From Ahaetulla prasina (Eukaryota > Chordata > Lepidosauria > Squamata > Colubridae): a stretch of 64,000 bases of DNA. The notes below the pieces were generated by a model that worked only from the letters and a program-made list of their open reading frames with translations, did no database searches and had not been told where the DNA came from. Location: assembly GCF_028640845.1 (NCBI RefSeq), contig NC_080541.1, positions 5,525,935-5,589,934 on the forward strand, written 5' to 3'. Below, piece after piece: positions 1 to 10,564 of this stretch (positions are counted from its first letter, which is position 1; the number at the start of each line of letters is the position of its first letter). The position numbers and the translations under genes were made by a program.

Positions 1-215
1 GCAGGACAAGAAGCAATGGGTGGAAACTAATCAAGGAGACAAGCAACTTAGAACTAAGGAGAAATTTTCTGACAGTCAGAACAATTAATCAGTGGAACAA
101 CTTGCCTCCAGAAGTTGTAAATGCTCCAACACTGGAAGTTTTTAAGGAGATGTTGGATAACCATTTATCTGAAGTGTTGTAGTAGAAGACAACCAAGGTC
201 CCTTCCAACTCTGTA
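1..215 (+). mobile_element. CR1 LINE 3' end (5'-truncated)
   Basis: The last part of a CR1 reverse-transcriptase ORF and its short 3' UTR. The reading matches the CR1 C-terminus seen many times in this window (TINQWN...LPPEVV, ...F.K.LD.HL). It ends in the usual CR1 3' sequence, in which a 'ccaaggtcccttccaa' block is followed by an ATTCT-type tail. The 5' part lies outside the window. Confidence 0.85.
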
Positions 216-288
216 ATTCTATTCTATTCTATTCTATTCTATTCTATTCTATTCTATTCTATTCTATTCTATTCTATTCTATTCTATT
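216..288 (+). repeat. (ATTCT)n pentamer array, CR1 tail
   Basis: About 14 uninterrupted ATTCT units continue directly from the CR1 3' end. ATTCT is the complement class of AATAG, a pentamer known to be seeded by LINE tails in colubroid snakes. Confidence 0.95.
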
Positions 289-289
289 T

Positions 290-660
290 GAAGAATGGTT
301 GCAGGATTTGGCTATGGCTTGTCTAGAAAAAAGAAGGAATAGAGGGGACATGATAGCAAAATCTGAGGGGCCACCACAAAAAAGAGGGGGTCGGCTTATT
401 TTCCAAAGCACCAGAGGGCAGGACAAGAAACAATGGATGGAAACTATTCAAGGAGAGAAGCAACCTGGAATTAAGGACGTCTTGAAGAGTGAGAATAATC
501 AACCAGTGGAACGTCTTGCCTTCAGAAGTTGTGGGTGCTCCATCACTGGAGATTTTTTTAAGAAAAGACTGGACAGCCACCTGTCTGAAATGGTCTAGGG
601 TCTCCTGCTTGAGCAGGGGGTTGGATTAGAAGACCTCCAAGGTCCCTTCCAGCTCTATTC
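290..660 (+). mobile_element. CR1 LINE 3' fragment
   Basis: A second CR1 piece in the same orientation. It encodes a degenerate C-terminal RT stretch (LEKRRNRGDMI, then QSTRGQDKKQWMETIQGEK) and ends with the CR1 3' block followed by a short TGATTGCT-type repeat. Only about 120 codons survive and the frame is broken. Confidence 0.8.
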
Positions 661-682
661 TGATTGCTTGATTGCTTGATTG

Positions 683-990
683 AACTAATCAAGGAGAGAA
701 GCAACTTGGAATTAAGGAGAAACTTCCTAACAGTGAGGACAATCAACCAGTGGAACAGCTGGCCTTCAGAAATTGTGGAGGTTTTTAAGAGATTGGATAA
801 CCACTTGTCTGGAATAATATAGGGCAGGGGTCTCCAATCTTGGTAACTTTAAGACTTGCTGAGGAATTCTGGGAGTTGAAGTCCACAAGTCTTAAAGTTG
901 CCAAGGTTGGAGATCCCTGATATAGGATCTCCTGCTTGAGCAAGCGGTTGGACTAGAAGACCACCATGGTCCCTTCTAGCTCTCTTCTAA
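683..990 (+). mobile_element. CR1 LINE 3' end split by a MITE
   Basis: A CR1 3' end starts at the 'gaactaatcaaggagag' motif and resumes after the insertion at 825-919, ending with the 'ggtcccttctagctct' block. The CR1 is therefore older than the inserted MITE. Confidence 0.8.
825..919. mobile_element. Palindromic hAT-type MITE (short form)
   Basis: Starts CAGGGGTCTCCAA and ends TTGGAGATCCCTG. The two arms are inverted copies and the centre is deleted. It is flanked by ATATAGGG (817-824) and ATATAGGA (920-927), a 7/8 match that fits the 8-bp target duplication of hAT elements. Confidence 0.8.
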
Positions 991-1458
991 ATATATATGC
1001 CCTTGGGAAAGAATTTGGAACGACAGTAATTCATTTTCCAGAATTCGCAAGACGCCAGGATAGTTTGTTTGCTATCCCTCTTTTCTCACAACCCAGAGTT
1101 TGTTCACTACTCAGAATCACTTGATTGAGAATGGGTGGCTCTACGACTGGAAGAAATCAATCAATCAAACTGCTGATTCTGGTAAAATGTTCGGCCTATT
1201 CAGGGGACTCATCAGTTCATTCCAGTCTGTTGTCATTTTCAAGATTGTCTACTTATGCCAAACCTGTCAGGTTTGACAAGTTGGCAAGCTCATTGTTTTG
1301 TAGTGATTTCAGTTCTGGGCATATTCGTCTTCCAAGTGAGGCTGCTCTTACTTTTTCTTCTTTCCTTTGTTTTTCTAAAATTTTATTTATACATTTTTTC
1401 TTCTTTAAAATACGATGCTTATTAAACAGTGTGTTGTCTGGATCGATTTGCTTATATG
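991..1458. other. No gene recognised; probably single-copy
   Basis: AT-rich sequence without a recognised repeat. An open frame at 1125-1481 has no recognisable protein features and runs into the adjacent trinucleotide array, so it is not called. Confidence 0.5.
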
Positions 1459-1481
1459 CAATAATAATAACATACGAGTAG

Positions 1482-1512
<31 letters not shown>

Positions 1513-1537
1513 AATAATAATAATAATAATAATAATA

Positions 1538-1605
<68 letters not shown>
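1459..1605. repeat. (GAT)n/(AAT)n/(ATT)n array with internal inversion
   Basis: ATA and GAT triplets lead into (AAT)n, which switches to (ATT)n at about 1540. The block is therefore an inverted repeat of simple sequence. Open frames across it (poly-I, poly-N) are artefacts. Confidence 0.95.
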
Positions 1606-1606
<1 letters not shown>

Positions 1607-1609
1607 TTT

Positions 1610-1690
1610 GAATGTCCAGTTGACTGAGTTTCATGTTTAACGAATAAAGTATATAATAATAATAATAACAACAGCCATAATAATAGTACC
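1610..1690 (+). repeat. Unclassified repeat tail, intact paralogue
   Basis: The segment 'gaatgtccagttgactgagt' followed by TTCATGTTTAACGAATAAAG and (ATA)n recurs at 1797-1825, where it is interrupted and continues at 2440. This copy gives the uninterrupted sequence. The family is not recognised; an AATAAA-like motif and trinucleotide tail suggest a LINE 3' end. Confidence 0.65.
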
Positions 1691-1825
1691 AATATTTGCT
1701 TGTGTAAAATAAAATTCTTACATTATTTATTTGATGATGGTGATGAAGATGAAGATGAAGATGATATTTAATTGTTGTTGTTGTTGTTATATTTTGGAAT
1801 GTCCAGTTGACTGAGTTTCATGTTT

Positions 1826-2439
1826 TTTTTTAAAAAATAATAATGTTTATTTCCATTTTCCAACATCATATTTATGTACAAACTATTATCCATCATTAAT
1901 CATTAATTTTTATTTATTACTGATTCAGGCCTGCCCGACTGCCACTTCCTTTCTTCACAACCTCCCTCTCTACCCTCTACTACTTTCTCAACCTTCATCT
2001 CCTTCGCTTTATTACTTCCTCTCCTCCTTCTCCACTCCTCCCTTCTTCCACCCTCTCTAACCTTCTTATTCCCCTCCTCCTTCTCTACTCTTTCCTACCT
2101 AATTTCTTCCCTCCTTCTACTCCACTCTCCTTCTCTTTCTGAAATGGCAGTCGAGCATCCCCAATATCATTTTAAATTTTAATTTCATATCTTCAAAAAT
2201 TACTGTACATTAATAATCAATCCATGTATCATTTCCCCCCCTTTCCCCCTCTCCTCCCCCTTCCCCTCCCCCAGACTTCCAAGAGCAAATACCCGGTATT
2301 ATGACCAACAATCGCAAGCTAAAGTATACAAAATATACATAACCTCCCAACTTTAAAAATTTAAAACTTTAGATCCCCTCACAATAAAAATAAAGAGATA
2401 GGAAAGAATAATAAAAAGAAAAAAAGAAAAGAAGCAATA
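1826..2439 (-). mobile_element. Probable L1 3' UTR insertion
   Basis: On the minus strand this is an A-tailed, purine-rich 3' region of about 610 bp. The plus strand shows poly-T, then a TTATTTCCATTTTCCAACAT motif, then a long pyrimidine tract. An opposite-orientation relative lies at 39,691-40,155. CATGTTT is found at both borders (1819-1825 and 2440-2446), consistent with a target duplication. The L1 assignment is inference from the poly-A tail and purine-rich UTR. Confidence 0.6.
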
Positions 2440-2457
2440 CATGTTTAATGAATAAAG

Positions 2458-3522
<1,065 letters not shown>

Positions 3523-3690
3523 ACGCTTGGGAAGTGTTCGACTAGTGATCTGTGATATGAAATCCAGCATAGTTATCTAATAAATAATAAATAAAAATAT
3601 ATAAATAAATAAATATTTAATAAATAAATAAAAATAAATAAATAAGTTATCTAATAAATAAAATTTATGTAAATAAAATAACAATAATAG
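3523..3690 (+). mobile_element. R4-type LINE 3' UTR and A-rich tail
   Basis: Follows the R4 ORF stop directly. It contains 'gcttgggaagtgttcgacta' and 'gtgatatgaaatccagcata', then AATAAATA repeats that serve as the tail. Confidence 0.65.
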
Positions 3691-4320
3691 CAGCTTCTGT
3701 GTAATAAAATTCTTACATCATTTATTTATACATATCAGTATTCTTTCATCCTCTAATTTCTACTCCTTTTATCTAACTTTTTCCTTTCTTTCTGAGGTGA
3801 CCTAGGCCTTACTCTCTGAGAAAGATAATACCACATTAGCGGCCTTTTAGGCCTCCGGGCCAATTTTTCTGCAGTGGGTTTGACTTGAGAGGAAGAACGT
3901 GATCCTTGAATCAATAACGGTCCTGTTCAAAAATTAATGCTTATAAATGGCTTTTTGAGATGGCTCCGGAATGAGATCCGGAAGGTCTTTGGTCAATGGA
4001 ATCCACGAAGAGACAAGGGCATGGCTCGGATGGTGATAGGTGAAATCTTAGCTTTGAGCTCTTCCGACCCGTGTAGAATATCTTTGTAGAATAAGGAATG
4101 TTTCTCCTGCTTTGCTGAGCTTTGAAACTCAGAGGGGGGAAAAAATAGAGAAGTCCTTCTTTTTAAAGTGAAGGTGGGGTCTTGCCATCGCTGGCAAGAT
4201 GGATGCACCCTTTTCAAAGGTGGGAGATGCTTCCATTGGATCTCTTGGAGATCACTTTGAAGTGGTGTGGAAGAAGGCAGGGGAAAAAAAAGAAATGTTA
4301 AGAATGAGGAATAGATGCAA
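3691..4320. other. No gene recognised; probably single-copy
   Basis: Mixed-composition sequence with no recognised repeat or coding signal. Confidence 0.5.
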
Positions 4321-4629
4321 ACTTCTGCTTCTTCTTTTTCTCCTCCTCCTCCACCTCTGCCTTCCTTCTCCTTCTCCTTCTCCTTCTCCTTCTCCTTCTC
4401 CTTCTCCTTCTCCTTCTCCTTCTCCTTCCAATTCTCCTCCTCCTCCTCCTCCTCCTCCTCCTCCTCTCCTCCTCCTCCTCCTCCTTCTTCATCTTCTCTT
4501 ACTCCTTCTCCTTTTCCTTCTCCTTCTCCTTCTCCTTCTCCTTCTCCTGCTCCTGCTCCTTCTAATTCTAATTCTCCTTCTCCTCCTTCCTCCTCTTCCT
4601 CCTTCCTTCTCTTTTTCCTCCTCTTCCTG
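4321..4629. repeat. Polypyrimidine (TTC/TCC)n tract
   Basis: Nearly pure C/T with CTTCTC hexamers and CCT triplets. It is followed by a polypurine tract of similar size, so the strand asymmetry reverses at about 4630. Confidence 0.95.
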
Positions 4630-4632
4630 ATG

Positions 4633-4862
4633 GAAAGAAGGAAGGAAGGATAGGTGAGGAAGGAAGAGGAAAGGAAGGAAGGAAGGAAAGGAGAAAGGAA
4701 GGAAGGAAGGAAGGAAGGAAGGAAGGAAGGAAGGAAGGAAGGAAGGAAGGAAGGAAGGAAGGAAAGAAAGGTGATGCAAAGGAAGGAAGATGAGAAAGAA
4801 AAAAGAGGAGGGGGGAGGGAAGGAGGGAGAGAGGGAGGAAGGAAGGAAGGAAGGGAAAAGGG
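4633..4862. repeat. (GGAA)n polypurine tract
   Basis: Mostly GGAA tetramers with GGGA interruptions. Confidence 0.95.
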
Positions 4863-5399
4863 ATATTAAAATGCCTTTCTGTATATTTTTGTTTGTTTTT
4901 GCTTTGCCTTTTCAAAATAGTTTAATGGTTCATTTCAAGTTTCACTCTAGTGTGAATCTTATTTTATGTAAGTACATGCATTTCTTTCCCTTCTCTTTGC
5001 TTTTGATTTTTTTCGTTGTTTGCTGTACTTAATTAAGAAAAAATCTCCAATAATCTGGGAGAAATTAATTATGTGCAATTCAGCAAGAGGAAAAAAGAAA
5101 ACATTACATTCAAAGAAAGGTGGGGGAACTCGGTGGATTTGAGAAGTGATTCACATTAAGGAGTGTGCACAGCGCAGCTATCAATGGGGAAAGAAGAAGA
5201 TGAAAAAGGGTTGTGCTTTTTTTAAAACAAACAAACAAACAAACAAACCAAAACATTACAGATTTTTTCCCCACATGAAGGGAGAAGAAAACATTCAGGC
5301 TCCTTGTTGCGAAGAAGAGATTTCACACAGGCTGGATAGGTGCTAAAGACTCTCTGGAGTTCAGGAATTCTCCTCAGAGTGAGGGGAAGATTTGAGGAT
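4863..5399. other. No gene recognised; contains (AAAC)n
   Basis: AT-rich sequence with a short AAAC array at about 5225-5250 and nothing else recognisable. Confidence 0.5.
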
Positions 5400-6240
5400 T
5401 AAAAGGGAGAGAAAAGAGAGGGAGAAAAAGAAACACGAAATATGAGTTTAGAAGGAAGGAAGGAAGGAAGGAAGGAAGGAAGGAAGGAAGGAAGGAAGGA
5501 AGGAAGGAGAGGGAGGGAAGAAGGAAGGATAGAATGAAGGAGAGGGAGAGAGAAAAGGGAAAAGGGGAGAAGGAATGAGGGTGGGAGGGAGAGAGGGAGG
5601 GAGGAAGGAAGAAAGGAGAGGGAGAGAGAAAAGAGAGAGGGAGGGAACGAGGGAGGAAGGAAGAAAGGAGAGGAAGGGAAAAAGAAAGGATAGAAGGAAG
5701 GAGAGGGAGAGAGAAAAGGGAGAGGGGAGAAGGAATGAGGGTGGGAGGGAGAGATGGAGGGAGGGAGGAAGAAAGGAGAGGGAGAGAGAAAAGAGAGAGG
5801 GAGGGAACGAGGGAGGAAGGAAGAAAGGAGAGGAAGGGAAAAAGAAAGGATAGAAGGAAGGAGAGGGAGAGAGAAAAGGGAGAGGGGGAGAAGGAACGAG
5901 GGCAGGCGAGAGGGAGGGAGGGAGGGAGGAAGGAAGGAGAGGGAGAGAGAAAAGGGAGAGAGGGAGGGAGAAATGAGGGAGGGAGGAAGAAAGGAGAGGG
6001 AGGGAAGAAGGAAGGATAGAAGGAGGGAGGAGAGAGAAAGAGAGGGAGGAGGAAGAAGGAAGGATAGAAGGAAGGAGTGGGAGAGAGAAGAGAGAGGATG
6101 GGAGGAAGATAGGAAAGAGGGAGGAAGGAGAGGAGGGAGGAAGGGACAGGAAGGAAAGAGGGAGGGAAGAAGGGAGGGAGGGAGGAAAGAGGGAGGGGGA
6201 AAAGAAGGAAGGAAAGAGAGGGTGGGAGGGAGAAGAAGAG
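5400..6240. repeat. 840-bp polypurine tract with a 160-bp higher-order unit
   Basis: Almost uninterrupted G/A, starting with perfect GGAA tetramers. From 5575 a segment beginning ATGAGGGTGGGAGGGAGAG recurs at 5735, giving a 160-bp period. Long open frames on both strands (S/P/L- and R/E/K/G-rich) are products of the tract. Confidence 0.95.
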
Positions 6241-6973
6241 TTATGTTCGTATTTGTCACTGCTATTGAAAACAGTGATTAAAGAAGAAAAGAGTGAATTA
6301 AAAAGAGTCATATTATAGAAAATGCAGAGAAATACTGAAAATAGTTCAGCACACAGCTGGTGAATGGTTTCTCCCCCGTCACTACCTCGGGCATGGAGAA
6401 AGGATGGTCAGAAAACGAAGACATGACTTCCTTGTCAATATCTTCCAACAGCTTTGGTCGCCACGATATATAAAAAGATGTTGAGACTCTGGAAAGCGTG
6501 CCTTCCTTATTCTTCTGTTACAGGTAGCCGCTGTCTTGCTAAAATTCAACTTTCTCCGAGCAAAGGCGAAGGTTGCGATGATATTCAAACAGCCTTAAGC
6601 CTGAAGGATCATCCTGGTGTGATTTATGATATTATTTCAGTCCAAGTTGTTTGTTCGAAAGGAAAGATTCAGAAAAATTAGGGGTGCAAATCCTATGCTG
6701 ATTATGTTGATGAACTGAAGCTCCTTGTTCTATGTGAGGCTTTGAAAATGGCAATGATCTGTTTTCAGAAATGGACCAGCAAATTGACCTTGAATGATTT
6801 GCAAGCATATCAGAATTTTTTTTAAAAAAAATGGTGGCCACAACCACATAAACACAGCAGTCCCCCTTTAACATGTCATAAGCGCCTGTTTGACTGCCGT
6901 TTTGTTTTGGGGTTGTTTTTGTTTCATTCTTCTTCTTCCTACCACCATGGATACCTCTGGGGACTGGATAAAC
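6241..6973. other. No gene recognised; contains a short CR1 remnant
   Basis: A short CR1-like stretch lies near 6445-6500 (plus strand, 'aagatgttgagactctggaa'). The rest shows no recognised repeat or coding signal. Confidence 0.5.
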
Positions 6974-7040
6974 CAGGAGGAGGAGGAGGAGGTGGAGGAG
7001 GAGGAGGAGGAGGAGGTGGAGGAGGAGGAGGAGGAGGAGA
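6974..7040. repeat. (GGA)n array
   Basis: GGA/GGT triplets. Confidence 0.95.
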
Positions 7041-7062
7041 ACTGTGGGGTCCTTGGTGCTTT

Positions 7063-7282
7063 AGAATAGAATAGAATAGAATAGAATAGAATAGAATAGA
7101 ATAGAATAGAATAGAATAGAATAGATTTTTTATTGGCCAAGTGTGATTGGACACACAAGGAATTTGTCTTGGTGCATATGCTCTCAGTGTACATAAAAGA
7201 AATAGAATAGAATAGAATAGAATAGAATAGAATAGAATAGAATAGAATAGAATAGAATAGAATAGAATAGAATAGAATAGAA
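7063..7282 (-). repeat. Two (AGAAT)n arrays separated by a LINE tail copy
   Basis: (AGAAT)n spans 7063-7125. A 74-bp copy of the family S LINE terminus lies at 7126-7199, and a second (AGAAT)n spans 7200-7282. The same terminus appears again from 7283, attached to the LINE body. Confidence 0.9.
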
Positions 7283-7945
7283 TTCTTTATTGGCCAAGTG
7301 TGATTGGACATACAAGGAATTTGTCTTTGGTGCATAGGCTCTCAGTGTACATAAAAGAAAAGATACGTTCATCAAGAATCCTAAGGTACAACACTTAATG
7401 ATAGTCATAGGGTACAAATAAGCAATCAGGAAACAAAATCAATATAAATTGTAAGGATACCAGCAACAAAGTTACAGTCATACAGTCATAAGTGGAAAGA
7501 GATTGGTGATGGGAACGATGAGAAAATTAATAGTAGTGCAGATTTAGTAAATAGTTTGACAGTGTTGAGGGAATTATTTGTTTAGCAGAGTGATGGCCTT
7601 CAGGAAAAAACTGTTCTTGTGTCTAGTTGTTCTGGTGTGCAGTGCTCTATAGCGTCGTTTTGAGGGTAGGAGTTGAAACAGTTTACATCCAGGATGTGTG
7701 GGATCTGTAAATATTTTCACGGCCCTATTCTTGATTCGTGCAGTATACAGGTCCTCAATGGAAGGCAGGTTGGTAGCAATTATTTTTTCTGCAGTTCTAA
7801 TTATCCTCTGAAGTCTGTGTCTTTCTTGTTGGGTTGCAGAACCAAACCAGACAGTTATAGAGGTGCAGACGACAGACTCAATCATTCCTCTGTAGAACTG
7901 AATCATTATGAGCTGGTGGTGTTTTTTTGAAGACATTTCATGACC
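7283..7945 (-). mobile_element. Family S LINE 3' end (CR1-L3/Snake1-like)
   Basis: The minus strand encodes the last part of an RT-associated C-terminal domain (IQFYRGMIESVVC, ITVWFGSATQQERHRLQRI, LPSIEDLYTARI, then LFQLLPSKRRYRALHTR). A 3' UTR follows, ending in a 'tccaatcacacttggccaat' block and the pentamer tail. Related copies lie at 20,540, 20,770, 32,067 and 48,018. The assignment to the Snake1/CR1-L3 group rests on the pentamer tail and its abundance. Confidence 0.75.
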
Positions 7946-8054
7946 CAACTATGTAACATCATCATTATTGGAAGGAAGTGGGGTTTGCAGAATGGGAGGA
8001 GGAGGAGGAGGAGGAGGAGGAGGGGAAGGAGAAGACTGAAAACATTTCTGTTCC

Positions 8055-8270
8055 ATCACGCAGGACTGGCCTAATGGTTTTTAAATTGGTTTTAAATGGG
8101 GTTTTTATTGGATTTTTATAGTTCCTAGCCAAATTTGAATTTTTGTCTTTTAAATTTGCTTTTAATTTTTGTATCTGTTGTTTTATTTTGGCTGTAAACC
8201 GCCCTGAGTCTTTAGGGAGAAGGGCGGTATTGAAATGAAAATAATAAATAAATAAATAAAATAAATAAAT
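8055..8270 (+). mobile_element. L2-like LINE 3' UTR
   Basis: Has the diagnostic L2-like end seen repeatedly here: 'ctgtaaaccgccctgagtct' then 'gagaagggcggtat', followed by an AATAAATA tail. It abuts a CR1 minus-strand fragment at 8268. Confidence 0.85.
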
Positions 8271-8420
8271 CCTGTCTCCCCTGGTCCTTCTCTTCACTAG
8301 ACTAGCCATGCCCAGTTCCTTCAACCGTTCTTCATATGTTTTAGCCTCCAGTCCCCTCATTATCTTGGTTGCTCTTCTCTGCACTCTTTCTAGAGTCTCA
8401 ACATCTTTTTTATACTGTGT
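8268..8420 (-). mobile_element. CR1 LINE fragment
   Basis: The minus strand encodes the CR1 motif [19 protein letters not shown] followed by a KRRTRGD stretch. It is truncated on the left by the L2-like UTR. Confidence 0.8.
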
Positions 8421-9110
8421 GTGTGTGCTTGTGTGTGTGTATGTGTGTCACACATCAAGGAAGACAAACAAGAGAAGGAACCAGAGACCAAACCAGACAC
8501 AAGAAGTTTTCAGGAAAAGCTGACGGTGAGATTTCTTTGAGCTTTGGGAGAGATTGGGTGGGAGGGCTGGCTGTGCCATTTTAAACTATTCAGCTCCATG
8601 CAGTGGAGGATGGTGGAGATGCAAAGCCCGTGAATCATTTATCTTCTGGAAGAAACTCATCCGTCTCTTTCAGGGGGAATTTCTCCCCTCTTCCGTCTCC
8701 TGACCCTCTCTTGCCCTTGTTTGCAAATAAATACATCAAAAAAAAAAAAAGTAGTCATTTGAATCCAAGGTATTTCATGTAAGAGGCACCATTGGGCGAA
8801 TGTTGGGGAAAGTGAAAGCTGCATTTTTCAAATATGGAAATCTAGGCGAGCAAAAAAGGAGCCGTATTCCAACTAAATAACGAAATTACCATAAAGTGAT
8901 TCTCTTAAGAATGCCAGCCACATTATATATGCTCTTCTGCCTGTCTGTGCATTTGGGAAAGTTTTTTAAAAAAAATCCCTTCATTTCAAACTAAAGTATG
9001 TAATTATGCCTTCTCAGAATCTGCCTTGCAATTTCTCATTTCCTTTTCCTAAAAAATTGACTTCTGCTTCCCCCACCCTCCTCCTCCTCCTTTCCACAAG
9101 CCCCATTCCC
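8421..9110. other. No gene recognised; short (TG)n at the start
   Basis: Contains (TG)n at about 8420-8450 and otherwise AT-rich sequence without recognised features. Confidence 0.5.
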
Positions 9111-9119
9111 TTCTAACAC

Positions 9120-9310
9120 TGATAATGTTCCCTAGTTGGGTAATGACAACTCTGCAAGAAAACAACCAAGCTCAGAGAGTACCAAGGACCCCACAATTCT
9201 CCTCCTCCTCCTTTCCACAAACCCATCTAGCACTGTTGATATTTCCTACCTGGGTGATTAAATGTCTACAAGGAAACAACTAAGCTCAGAGAGCCCTAAG
9301 GAACTCACAG
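9120..9310. repeat. Repeat flank related to the 31.4-31.7 kb inverted repeat
   Basis: Two diverged units have the pattern 'ccctagttgggtaatgac', then AAGAAAACAACCAAGCTCAG. The same motif occurs at about 30,250, 31,430 (reverse) and 31,590. The family is not recognised. Confidence 0.55.
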
Positions 9311-9778
9311 TCCTCCTCAGAGTTGTAAGGGACCTTGGAGATCTTCTAGTCCACAAGGAAACAACTAAGCTCAGAGAGCCCTAAGGAACTCACAGTCCTC
9401 CTCAGAGTTGTAAGGGACCTTGGAGATCTTCTAGTCCACAAGGAAACAACTAAGCTCAGAGAGCCCTAAGGAACTCACAGTCCTCCTCAGAGTTGTAAGG
9501 GACCTTGGAGATCTTCTAGTCCACAAGGAAACAACTAAGCTCAGAGAGCCCTAAGGAACTCACAGTCCTCCTCAGAGTTGTAAGGGACCTTGGAGATCTT
9601 CTAGTCCACAAGGAAACAACTAAGCTCAGAGAGCCCTAAGGAACTCACAGTCCTCCTCAGAGTTGTAAGGGACCTTGGAGATCTTCTAGTCCACAAGGAA
9701 ACAACTAAGCTCAGAGAGCCCTAAGGAACTCACAGTCCTCCTCAGAGTTGTAAGGGACCTTGGAGATCTTCTAGTCCA
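9261..9778. repeat. 85-bp minisatellite, six near-identical units
   Basis: The motif TCCTCCTCAGAGTTGTAAGG occurs at 9311, 9396, 9481, 9566, 9651 and 9736, an exact 85-bp period. Units look identical over most of their length. Each joins a CR1 3'-end piece (minus orientation, 'gggaccttggagatcttcta') to the repeat described just upstream. The last unit runs into a full CR1. Confidence 0.95.
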
Positions 9779-10258
9779 ATCCCCTGCTCAGGCAGGAAAC
9801 CCTGTACCATTTCAAACAAATGGGTGTACCATTTCTTCTTAAAACCTTCCAGTGTTGGAGCACTTAAAACCTCTGGAGGCAGGTTATTCTGCTGATTAAT
9901 AGTTGTGAATGTCAGGAAATTTCTTGATTAGTTTCCATCCATTGTTTCTTGTCTCACCTTCAGGTGCTTTGGAGAATAGCTTGACTCCCTCTTCTTTGGG
10001 GCAGCCCCTGAGATATTGGAAGACTGCTATCATGTCACCCCTAGTCCTTCTTTTCAATAAACTAGACATACCGAGTTCCTGCAACCGTTCTTCATGTGTT
10101 TTAGCCTCCAGTCCCCCAATCACTTTTGTTGATCTTCTCGGCACAGTTTCTGGAGACCAAAACCGGATGCAGGATTCCAAGTGTGGAATCTTACCCAGGC
10201 ATTATAAAGTGGTACAAACATTTCACATGATCTTGATTCGATGCCCCTGTTGATGCAA
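9779..10258 (-). mobile_element. CR1 LINE 3' end
   Basis: The minus strand encodes [38 protein letters not shown] and [19 protein letters not shown], the standard CR1 RT C-terminus. It is broken by stops toward the end and bounded on the 5' side by an LTR C remnant. Confidence 0.88.
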
Positions 10259-10259
10259 C

Positions 10260-10557
10260 TGTTGGAAGAAATATCCTTCTGGGTTCAGTTCCACGTGGGG
10301 GAAAAGACACCGGATTCATGGAAGTTGCTTGGAAAGAAGATTTATTGACGAACAGGATCACATGCCTTGGAGACCTTGGGCGAAAAAAAGGGAAGAGATG
10401 CTGAGAATCCCTGGGTTGTTTTTTTTTAAATACCCTCTCTGGCTTTGAACTTCCTGGAACACAGGAAGAACATCCTGATTGGTTGCTGTCAGAGGTCATA
10501 GTTAGCTTTTTAGATTGTCTGTGTGTTAAGTTTGGTTGAATCTTGCTGGGTGATGCA
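10260..10557 (-). mobile_element. LTR family C, partial copy
   Basis: The minus-strand end is TTCTTCCAACA, and an AATAAA signal lies within 'cgtcaataaatcttctttcc'. A plus-strand relative lies at 62,683-62,967, with matching 'cttttcccccac' and 'ggaactgaaccca' blocks. The copy lacks a clear TG start. Assignment as an LTR is inferred from the conserved CA-type end and polyadenylation signal. Confidence 0.6.
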
Positions 10558-10564
10558 ATGAATG

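Noticed and set aside
1125..1481. 118-codon open frame as a gene
   Set aside because: No family, no supporting splice or promoter signals, and the end lies in a simple repeat.
5399..6311. Long open frames of 286 and 287 codons (minus) and up to 175 codons (plus)
   Set aside because: Same artefact, from the GGAA tract.
10251..10558. TGATGCAA at both borders of the LTR C remnant as an 8-bp target duplication
   Set aside because: The word also occurs inside the other LTR C copy as its reverse complement (TTGCATCA), so it is probably part of the LTR. The CR1 does not resume on the right side.
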